From Candidatus Thalassarchaeaceae archaeon (GTDB lineage Archaea > Thermoplasmatota > Poseidoniia > Poseidoniales > Thalassarchaeaceae): a stretch of DNA of 10,081 bases. The translations under genes were made by a program, and so were the position numbers. This document shows, piece by piece, positions 4,801 to 10,081 of the stretch (position 1 is the stretch's first letter; each line of letters begins with the position of its first letter). Under the pieces are notes generated by a model. It was not told the origin of the DNA. It made no database searches and saw only the letters and a program-made list of their open reading frames with translations. The stretch is from NCBI GenBank assembly GCA_030747475.1, contig JASLKO010000159.1, positions 1 through 10,081 of the forward strand, in the 5' to 3' direction.

Positions 4801-7515
4801 ACATTACGTGCATCTGGAAATACAGGCGCAAGTGTATCGGGCACATTGATGCTCGACATGCCTTATGCCGCCCCACCAATGCTTCACACATGGACTTCTG
4901 AAGAAGCGAATAATAGTGGTTGTATTCTTTCTCTGTCATTACAGGTATTGCAGATTCATCGCGCAATTGTAGAGGTCACATCACCAGTGAATCAACCACA
5001 TCGAATGGATGTGGGCATTCAAGAGACCTTGATGTTGCGACTAACCAACCCTGGGAATGGACCAGATGTGTTCGACATGAGCTGGTCAATCGTTGAAAAT
5101 TCGAATTTCACAGTGGACCCCGGCCTCCAAATCCAAATTCCCTGGACACAGTTTCCATTGGGTGCAGGTGAATTGCGCAGTGTACCTGTGACACTCACGC
5201 TACCGGAAGAAATGTCTGCAGCAATTGCATTGCAACTCCGATTTGAAATGCATTCACAAGGGGACGAAGCGGTCCATTCATTCGCCGACATCCTCATCGA
5301 AGCTCGTCAAGATCATCGATGGGATATGAATTTCACATATCTCGGCCTAGAAATCGAAAACGGGGGGACAATCAATGCTGACCCAGGGGCGCTACTCAAC
5401 TTCGAATTAGAAGTTGGAAATATTGGCAATCTGAACGATCAAATTGAAATCACCCCTGAAATCTCACTCCAAGCAAATGGGAATGACTCCGGTATTGGCT
5501 GGAGTGCATGGGGAGATTCTAGCAGCAATATTTTGGTCAACAATTCAGAGATACTAACGATCGGAGTCAATGTTTCATCATCGGCCTGGAAAGGGTCCAT
5601 TGCCACCATTTCATTTAACGGCATGAGCGACGATACGAATATTGCCCCATTTGTGATTCACATCAATACAAACCATGTCCCTGGTTGGTGGATCTTAGCC
5701 GGAGGTGCTGATTTAGACATTGATCGGAATGGTGCCAATGTAACATTGGTTGTGGAACAGAGGGGGAATGATCCAGCTGCCCCATTCATCAACGGATGGG
5801 TGGATGCAAGTGGGTGGACCATCAACGTAAACAGCAACGTTTCCACCTTAGAGCCGGGTCAAAGTGCCAATTTCTCATGTGAAATAATTCCGCCAAGTGG
5901 CGCGATTTCAGGGTACACTGTTGAATTAACACTTCGTGCAAAAAATGGTGATGGATCAGGTTCAGGACAAACGACACTCCCCTTACGTGTTGCTGCATGG
6001 CATGACTATTCATTGGAACACGAGGAAGAATGGATGATTTCATCTGCCGGAGGATTGCCACTTGCAATGCTGACCAATTTAGGCAATGCACCGACAACAA
6101 TCAGCGTAGAGGTACTAGGGTTGCCCGAGGGGTGGACACTCTCCGGCCCGAGCCAAGTGAGTCTCGGAGTAGGGGAAAGTTCTGGCATCCCAATTTCTGC
6201 CCAACCACCATCTTCGCAAACCAATTACAATACAAGTGTCACATTGCGCACTTTGGATGAGGCCAATACACAACGTGAAGTGACACTCGATTTGACATAT
6301 AGTGAAAGATCATGGGCTACAAGTCCAATTCTTTTCGGCACATCAGGCGATTCTCTTGAATTACAATTTAACCCCGGGTTCGATGTAATCGATGTCCAAC
6401 AGAGTGGTGCGACACTCCCACAAACCGATGATGGTGAATGGTTGATGACTGTACCAATCATGGATTCCAATGGTGAGTTGGTTGTGGATGGCGTGTCATT
6501 GAACTATTGGGCACGTGTGCGCGACGCACCGACCAGAATGGGCAGTTGTATAGTAAACGAGCCGGTGGTCGATTCGACCTCACCTCTGGCGACTTGCTCA
6601 ATCCAAGATGGAACTACTGGAATACAATGGACATCGATTTTGCGAGATGGAAATGGCATTGTCATCGACCACACGTCTGGGTTCTTACAAGCAAATACAA
6701 CACTTGCGAGTATCAATCTCTCTGGGGAAAATTGGGACCCTGCGCCAGGGAAACATGTCATCAAGGCATCACTTTACGATGCGAATGGTGGATTAATCGC
6801 AGAAAAATCGCGCACAATCATCATCCGTGATACAGACTGGAACCTAGGCATTACTTCTGTAGAGTTGTTGTCAAACGACAATATGCAAGAAATTGTAGTC
6901 TCAATCTCTAGAGAAAATCCATCCAAATTGGTAGATTCGATATGCTATATCCATCTAAACTCAGGGACATGGGAATCAATTCATAGGATCGATGTTGGAG
7001 GGAATCTGGCCCCACAGATACGAGTTCAACGACCAGACTTACCTGAGGGTTCAACTGTAGATGTCGAACTGAAATGTGACCCTCCATGGGACAATGATCG
7101 TAATGAGAATGACAATACAAACTTGGTCGTGCTACCTGCAAAAATCGTTGCACAAAGTGAAAGTTTGGATTACCCAATGCTACTTGGAAGCCTAATCATT
7201 GTATTCGGGATGATGGGGTTGCTTGGCATGATTCGCCCAGATACTGGCCCGAAAAGGATCGAAAAAAGACAACGTATCCGAAAGAAAGCAAAACCAAATA
7301 AAATGGTCTCAAACGAAACTGATTATGAAGAAGATGAAGACATTCATCTCGAAGAAGAGAATGAAGAAGAGAATCTCGAAAGCGAATTCATAGAATTCGA
7401 CAATGAGATTGATGAAACTGAAACTCAACCGATTCAATCCCAAAGGCCATTGGATGATTTTGAAGCAAGATTGGAGCGCTTACGGGAAAGACGAGATAAG
7501 TTAGGAGGGGATTGA
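1873..7515 (+). CDS. Giant type I membrane surface protein: beta-propeller, CARDB, Ig-like repeats, charged cytoplasmic tail
   Basis: This is a 1880-residue protein with a hydrophobic N-terminal segment (about 12-31) that reads as a signal peptide or anchor. W56-P-Q-F-G resembles the lead-in of PQQ-like propellers. FG-GAP/VCBS-type Asp-rich loops follow at D180-D184, about 256-264, 372-378, 427-435, 493-500 and 545-553. Residues about 575-680 are a CARDB domain. After that comes a chain of Ig-like NEW3-type domains marked by x-G-N motifs at 831-834, 1059-1062, 1183-1186, 1298-1299 and 1402-1405. A membrane helix spans about 1768-1787, then a basic stretch (1794-1810), a Glu/Asp-rich stretch (1815-1850) and a short helical end (1861-1877). 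The positive charges place the tail in the cytoplasm. N-x-S/T sequons are frequent outside. The ATG is the first possible start: TAA lies two codons upstream. Adhesion, sensing or cell-wall roles are all possible; none is proven. Confidence 0.9.
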   Translation: MASGGRAAQYAPIPILGLILLLLGQILSPIALTSDNGAELVSTKNGDVWIDGDIEWPQFGRTPGHQSTVPPHSPSEPTGNELLSITDPVLNWRHYPEGDVGVETLAVPLGNFSQNIDTGGLVLDSCARDSLSPVFIHQETVGGNPHAIMRIVDGDSSQIMWEVDIGTIDLEVKASPVLLDVDDDGALEVIVVYDSNGQATVELWSPYIECDVTGWKASGSHETERLWRWSHSTFEMAADRTCQTCHRPVAQPLLADLFLDGSPELILAMIDDSNDEPNIVALPLPTTGTPSPIWEVTLDKGTHPSDPAWVQIDAVSSAILLTTINENNGNMWIWRLNAANGQVQYDDTLNNLDGDTSSPHVRLPGPVITQLDSDPAPEMIVTIPTDVDGAGTSDGAAFVGMNVIDASVIFSFSSSNGYADAPPAIIDSDGNGITDRICWNTWYRDGFSWHGMVGCHNYNEQTQNTMIDWNQIVEGTSGNPNDEIAVSAPTPMDIDGTGFDEIIVTFGRTLYAHDGETGSRSSINSEWVSGIELDHRTWAGHALADLDNDGALDLLVGDMLISQAGADIRPFEDGLAITFNPSTPDPGENVTVTAYFENAGTDSTAVDTFARMYVDGELEYTHREGVLDPVSPTGNGNFASFSFDWVGGLGEHMFELKLDEHQNVTQTRTDNDVTSTVLNIIAPYNVSIGVPTDPVRVLPGGQQDVQPLITSTGRLAGTWTMTIDDSGLPENWTITDQNPSASIDVEIGVGATWTPTLRVTAPPEALGTDSGFVVITMTLDSEDGAVTQSAILAIEAERTRGLSVRGPDGTAVSNGVGIPGDSAAAWLLVENLGNAPETISLQWNSTTWGNDLTLHDSTGQEVIPLILGPSEIQELTARIDVPIAAMLGENVSTQLTMCIGAGENEDCRPIDLTFTANLVQVLPPHIRSVPADNRTWDVDIKLPSGQNAIEWDMASAGMIMPGWTWTTSGALSIDGTTLRASGNTGASVSGTLMLDMPYAAPPMLHTWTSEEANNSGCILSLSLQVLQIHRAIVEVTSPVNQPHRMDVGIQETLMLRLTNPGNGPDVFDMSWSIVENSNFTVDPGLQIQIPWTQFPLGAGELRSVPVTLTLPEEMSAAIALQLRFEMHSQGDEAVHSFADILIEARQDHRWDMNFTYLGLEIENGGTINADPGALLNFELEVGNIGNLNDQIEITPEISLQANGNDSGIGWSAWGDSSSNILVNNSEILTIGVNVSSSAWKGSIATISFNGMSDDTNIAPFVIHINTNHVPGWWILAGGADLDIDRNGANVTLVVEQRGNDPAAPFINGWVDASGWTINVNSNVSTLEPGQSANFSCEIIPPSGAISGYTVELTLRAKNGDGSGSGQTTLPLRVAAWHDYSLEHEEEWMISSAGGLPLAMLTNLGNAPTTISVEVLGLPEGWTLSGPSQVSLGVGESSGIPISAQPPSSQTNYNTSVTLRTLDEANTQREVTLDLTYSERSWATSPILFGTSGDSLELQFNPGFDVIDVQQSGATLPQTDDGEWLMTVPIMDSNGELVVDGVSLNYWARVRDAPTRMGSCIVNEPVVDSTSPLATCSIQDGTTGIQWTSILRDGNGIVIDHTSGFLQANTTLASINLSGENWDPAPGKHVIKASLYDANGGLIAEKSRTIIIRDTDWNLGITSVELLSNDNMQEIVVSISRENPSKLVDSICYIHLNSGTWESIHRIDVGGNLAPQIRVQRPDLPEGSTVDVELKCDPPWDNDRNENDNTNLVVLPAKIVAQSESLDYPMLLGSLIIVFGMMGLLGMIRPDTGPKRIEKRQRIRKKAKPNKMVSNETDYEEDEDIHLEEENEEENLESEFIEFDNEIDETETQPIQSQRPLDDFEARLERLRERRDKLGGD
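7504..7510 (+). promoter_or_regulatory. Ribosome binding site that decides the TTG start of the 219-aa gene
   Basis: GGAGGGG lies within the last codons of the giant gene, 5 bases before TTG 7516-7518. The first ATG in frame (7576) has only an AGGGG touching it, a poor spacing, so the TTG is the better-supported start. It places the start directly behind the preceding TGA. Confidence 0.7.
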
Positions 7516-8175
7516 TTGGAATCCCTAGATACGGGGGTTGTAACCCCCTTCCACACATTCGATCCACTTCAGGGGATGTCGATTGTAGCCCTGGTTGAAC
7601 AATTGGAAGAAATTCGCAGTGGAGGCGATGACCAATTGGCAAAGCTATCAAACAAGGATTTAGATTTAGAAACAAAACTTCAGGCCGAGGGAGTTTCACT
7701 TTCCGATGGGAGGAAGGGGATATCTTGGGATGATGCGACACTTTTGTTCGTCGCAGGACGGGCTATCGAGACGGATGGAGGGCCTGCTGAACCTCTTGAG
7801 CGAGGAATCTCAATGGAACGACTCGGGAGATTCCCCACATCGAATGGAAATGCAATTGGATATCTACGCGAATTCCTTATTCCAGAAAATGATGGAGATC
7901 CTGGAGTTCAACTTCTCACTCAACTCGATGCGGGATTGCGACATGAAGTTCGAGGGCATGACGAATTGAGTATTGGTTTTGGTGGACTGATTTTACACGG
8001 TTGGTTGACAAGTGATGAAGTTCCACAATTGAGAAATTATTTGGAGAAGTCTATCTGGAAGGTGGCCAAAAGTGAGCCTCTTGATGGTGGCGTTAGAGAA
8101 ATCGTTCGCCACTTGCTAATCATTCTAAAGTCCGCTGAAAAACGCAATATGGGCATCCTAATGCGTGCACATTAA
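7516..8175 (+). CDS. Unrecognised soluble protein, partner gene of the giant surface protein
   Basis: This is a 219-residue protein that I cannot assign to a family. It has no signal peptide and no membrane segment, so it should be cytoplasmic. The N-terminal half is acidic with a probable helix (VALVEQLEEIRS, about 24-35). The centre contains SWDDATLLFVAGRAIE. The C-terminal third (about 150-219) begins with HDELSIGFGGLILHGWLTSD and looks helical, ending in a basic helix (REIVRHLLIILKSAEKRN). It starts with TTG at 7516, directly after the TGA of the giant gene, with a good ribosome-binding site 5 bases upstream. A shorter version from ATG 7576 (199 residues) is possible. The adjacency implies co-transcription and probably coupled translation with the membrane protein, whose charged tail faces the same compartment. 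A binding partner, assembly factor or signalling protein are guesses. The gene ends one base from the convergent purC stop. Confidence 0.85.
   Translation: MESLDTGVVTPFHTFDPLQGMSIVALVEQLEEIRSGGDDQLAKLSNKDLDLETKLQAEGVSLSDGRKGISWDDATLLFVAGRAIETDGGPAEPLERGISMERLGRFPTSNGNAIGYLREFLIPENDGDPGVQLLTQLDAGLRHEVRGHDELSIGFGGLILHGWLTSDEVPQLRNYLEKSIWKVAKSEPLDGGVREIVRHLLIILKSAEKRNMGILMRAH
7533..7548 (+). repeat. Near-perfect palindrome just inside the 219-aa gene
   Basis: GGGGGTT-GT-AACCCCC is a 7-bp inverted repeat around 2 bases. As RNA it would form a 6-bp stem with a TGTA loop. It begins 17 bases after the first base of the TTG start and could sit over or near an initiating ribosome. It shares the GGGTT/AACCC half-sites with the dyad at 1800-1818, though with a different spacer, so a common binding protein is possible but weakly supported. 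No T-tract follows, so an intrinsic terminator is unlikely. Confidence 0.35.
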
Positions 8176-8176
8176 A

Positions 8177-9088
8177 TCAAAATTTTTCACCAGTCAGTCG
8201 TTCATACATACTCGCATAGAGGGTTGCGGTTTGATCGATGACTGATTGTGGGAGTGCAGGGATTGGGGGTTCTTCTGTGCCTGCTTCTCTGGCTGCATAC
8301 AAGTCGGTATGGTGTCCCGTCCCGAGGTAATGCTCCCTGACAAATTCCTTGGATAGTGAAACAATTTCTCCATTTTCATAATCATCAGCAGCCCACCATC
8401 GGTCTTCATCTAATGTACCAAATGAATCAACCAAAACTGGTTTTCGTCCAGGCCCTAGAGCGAACTCTTTCTTACCATCAACATGGATAAGGCCACGCTT
8501 TGCAGCTTCGGTATGAATGATTTCATCAACCTGAACAACGATGTCCAAAATTGAATCAAACTCTTCATCTGTGATGTTAGATATCTGAAGCGCCTCTTCA
8601 CGATCAAGGAGGCGATCAAATTTTTCAAACTTTGTCGACACTTCAAGGTAGGGTTTCGGCAACTTGACACCCTCTTCTAAAACAGTTCCAGGCTCGAAAC
8701 CAAATTCCTCAGCACCGACATCACCACGCTTGTATCTACGCCATCCACCACCAGCCAAATGGTGACGGCAAATGACTTCGAGTGGTACGAAAACGTTCTC
8801 CATATCGCGAGGGATTGCCCCTGGTTCACGGATGACTTCAAATCGACGAGCGAGTACACGATCGGGTGCATTCATCTCAATAACGTGGGTATCGCAAATG
8901 CCAGCCTCCTCGATTAATTTGAACCAATGGCAAGATGTGCGGTTCAGGCTCTCTCCCTTCCGTGGAATCAAGGAAGGAATAATCTGATCGAAAACTGAAA
9001 TCTGATTTGTATATCTGAATTCAATCACATCAGGATCGTCGGTACTCCAAACTTGCTTGACTTTTCCAGAGTATAGTAGCTCTGCCAT
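8177..9088 (-). CDS. purC: Phosphoribosylaminoimidazole-succinocarboxamide synthase (SAICAR synthetase)
   Basis: The enzyme joins CAIR and aspartate using ATP to make SAICAR in de novo purine synthesis, in the cytoplasm. The 303-residue product shows the family blocks in order: the ATP-site start LLYSGKVKQVW (4-14); FDQIIPSLIPRKGESLNRTS (33-52); the VPLEVICRHHLAGGGWRRY block (101-119); LPKPYLEVSTKFEKFD (143-158); and a C-terminal LIHVDGKKEFALG then VLVDSFGTLDEDRWW, equivalent to the usual IDE-x-TPDSSRFW element. The last differs in detail from bacterial enzymes but keeps the acidic and Trp positions. ATG 9088 is preferred because the family begins there; in-frame starts up to 9166 would run back into the aIF6 coding region. 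No strong Shine-Dalgarno sequence is visible (GGTAGG, 10 bases upstream, is weak). It follows aIF6 by 52 bases on the same strand, so both are probably co-transcribed. Confidence 0.93.
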   Translation of the reverse strand: MAELLYSGKVKQVWSTDDPDVIEFRYTNQISVFDQIIPSLIPRKGESLNRTSCHWFKLIEEAGICDTHVIEMNAPDRVLARRFEVIREPGAIPRDMENVFVPLEVICRHHLAGGGWRRYKRGDVGAEEFGFEPGTVLEEGVKLPKPYLEVSTKFEKFDRLLDREEALQISNITDEEFDSILDIVVQVDEIIHTEAAKRGLIHVDGKKEFALGPGRKPVLVDSFGTLDEDRWWAADDYENGEIVSLSKEFVREHYLGTGHHTDLYAAREAGTEEPPIPALPQSVIDQTATLYASMYERLTGEKF

Positions 9089-9140
9089 GAATTCAATGCC
9101 TACCGAATCCGTCTTTGAACATTGGCAGTCGAACGAATCC

Positions 9141-9803
9141 TCAGATAAGGCCCAAAGCATCCTCAATTCGGTTCAATTCAGGACCTGTAGTTTGTGAACC
9201 AGCCCAGGCACCCTTGTCGGTCGCAATACATCCAGAACCAACATATGGGGATCCGAAGTTTACTGTGCCAACCATTGCAGGGACATCTAGAATTTTCTCA
9301 ATCATCTCGACCTCAATTTCAGCAACATCAGGGTGGAGGAGTACTCCCCGATTATTGCAAACTGCAACACTGCCCGGCGTGTCATTTCCTGCAATACTGA
9401 TGGCCTTACAATCAACCTTCAAAGTTTCAGAAAGAATATCTAATCCATCTTGTGGTAGAACTGGGCTGGCAACGGCACCATTTTCATTGACAATCAATAA
9501 ATTTCCAGCAGCGTTGACACCACTTTCCATCACGACAACGTCTCCAAACGATGTCAATTTGTCAATTTCATCACTAGTGGCAATGTCCGCAACCGCGATT
9601 CCATTTGAATTCCCGGCAATCAGAGAACCTGCCAGTGCACTGCCTCCAATGGACATTTGTGCCACTTCTAGTCCCAAACAATCCTCCAAACCTGCAACTT
9701 CTTTTTTTGAAAGTTGCAAAGGTGCGAAAAGAACACGACCAACCATAGCAAGATGCACGCCAACTTGGCTTGTGCCGAGTAAATCAGTCGCTTTCAGGCC
9801 CAT
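9141..9803 (-). CDS. eif6: Translation initiation factor 6 (aIF6)
   Basis: aIF6 binds the large ribosomal subunit at the L14/L24e face and prevents early joining of the subunits. At 220 residues it has normal length. The family's repeated alpha-beta units are visible through segments such as GSALAGSLIAGNSNGIAVAD (54-73), NLLIVNENGAVASPVLPQDG, CKAISIAGNDTPGSVAVCNN (132-151), where the next residues RGVLLHPDVAEIE follow, and VGTVNFGSPYVGSGCIATDK near the end. The repeated pattern of small residues with GN or NG turns is typical. The ATG at 9803-9801 has GAGGT (9814-9810) 6 bases upstream. Upstream on the same strand lies the 5S rRNA with a terminator between them, so aIF6 probably has its own promoter within 9804-9917, though I see no convincing TATA box. 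purC follows downstream. Confidence 0.94.
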   Translation of the reverse strand: MGLKATDLLGTSQVGVHLAMVGRVLFAPLQLSKKEVAGLEDCLGLEVAQMSIGGSALAGSLIAGNSNGIAVADIATSDEIDKLTSFGDVVVMESGVNAAGNLLIVNENGAVASPVLPQDGLDILSETLKVDCKAISIAGNDTPGSVAVCNNRGVLLHPDVAEIEVEMIEKILDVPAMVGTVNFGSPYVGSGCIATDKGAWAGSQTTGPELNRIEDALGLI

Positions 9804-9892
9804 GGTGATACCTCGTTGTGTGTGCGCCAGTGTCTGACTCTCTTAGCCGTGCCGATGGAGTGAATGTCTGTCTAGCCTTACGGCCATAGGAG

Positions 9893-9951
9893 AAAAAATG
9901 CGGGGGTTTGAAAAAGTGGACCTCGGCCAACTCGAAAGTTGGCCGAGATCC
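9893..9951 (-). terminator. Hairpin with UUCG loop and T-tracts behind the 5S rRNA gene
   Basis: On the - strand, 9951-9937 and 9932-9918 form a 15-bp stem, perfect except for one U-G wobble. The inner 11 bp are CTCGGCCAACT and AGTTGGCCGAG, and the 4-base loop reads TTCG. Two bases after the stem comes TTTTT (9915-9911), and a second tract, TTTTTT, follows at 9898-9893. It sits about 19 bases after the 5S rRNA 3' end and before aIF6 on the same strand. Archaeal termination often needs only T-rich tracts, so the stem may also serve RNA processing or block 3' exonucleases. As a terminator of rRNA transcription the call is strong. Confidence 0.75.
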
Positions 9952-9969
9952 GGAAAGAGGAGTGAAGGA

Positions 9970-10081
9970 GACACAACGACACGCGTTCCCGTGGACTCTC
10001 GTACCACAGTACAAACAGTGACGCAGGAGGTCTTGACTGCCGGGTTCGGAATGGGACCGGGTAGACACCTCCGCTATGGTC
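9970..10081 (-). rRNA. rrf: 5S ribosomal RNA, 5' end cut by the window edge
   Basis: Read on the - strand, the edge begins GACCATAGCGGAGGTG, the conserved 5' part of archaeal 5S rRNA. It continues with CCCATTCCGAACCCGG and CAGTCAAGACC (loop B/C region), then TGCGTCACTG and GTACGAGAGTCCACGGGAA (loop E, helices IV and V). The final CGTTGTGTC at 9978-9970 is the 3' half of helix I; its partner, expected to read close to GACACAACG, lies outside the window, so about 10 bases are missing. The 3' end is placed by that helix and is accurate to a few bases. Whether 23S or 16S genes lie further upstream cannot be seen. Confidence 0.92.

Noticed and set aside
9089..9166. Longer PurC starting at 9166
   Set aside because: The extra 26 residues overlap aIF6, have no family similarity, and precede the conserved PurC N-terminus.
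9115..9837. 240-codon open frame on the + strand
   Set aside because: It is the antisense of aIF6, which has clear family motifs and a ribosome-binding site; the + strand product is low-complexity Ser/Pro/Thr-rich.
9784..10068. 94-codon open frame on the - strand
   Set aside because: It runs through the 5S rRNA and its terminator, so it is not a protein gene.
1..10081. CRISPR array, insertion sequence or prophage
   Set aside because: No regularly spaced repeats, transposase or integrase genes, or terminal inverted repeats were seen; gene content is chromosomal core plus one surface-protein unit.

Overview
The window looks like a chromosomal segment of a euryarchaeon of the Thermoplasmata side, most plausibly a marine Group II archaeon (Ca. 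Poseidoniales). The archaeal assignment rests on clear core genes: RNA polymerase subunit RpoE1 with an S1 domain, Spt4/RpoE2, ribosomal proteins S24e and S27ae, translation factor aIF6, and an archaeal-type 5S rRNA. The narrower assignment is inference from gene style: moderate GC, Shine-Dalgarno sites on most genes, and a giant surface protein with FG-GAP, CARDB and Ig-like domains next to informational genes.

Layout. (1) Positions 1-144 are the 3' end of an unrecognised + strand gene that meets the next gene tail to tail with no base between the stops. (2) Positions 145-1619, - strand, hold a compact transcription/translation operon read rpoE1 > spt4 > rps24e > rps27ae, with overlapping or nearly touching genes. 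The S27ae gene is only 56 codons. Spt4 is about twice the usual archaeal length because of an insertion between its two zinc knuckles. (3) Positions 1620-1872 are a divergent intergenic region rich in inverted repeats: two large imperfect stems on the rpoE1 side and a perfect dyad on the other. (4) Positions 1873-8175, + strand, hold a two-gene unit. It comprises an 1880-residue type I membrane protein (signal peptide, beta-propeller, CARDB, a chain of Ig-like domains, C-terminal membrane helix, basic/acidic cytoplasmic tail) and an abutting 219-residue soluble protein of unknown family. (5) Positions 8177-9803, - strand, hold aIF6 followed by purC (SAICAR synthase), the latter converging on the unknown gene with one base between the stops. 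(6) The right end carries most of a 5S rRNA gene on the - strand, followed by a strong hairpin with a UUCG loop and T-tracts, which reads as its terminator.

The housekeeping genes are recognisable. The part with unknown biology is the giant surface protein and its cytoplasmic partner. The start-to-stop adjacency suggests they are made together, and the charged cytoplasmic tail offers a possible docking site, but no function can be assigned from the sequence. The CxxCH motif in the propeller, the enlarged Spt4 and the structured intergenic region are the other points worth checking.
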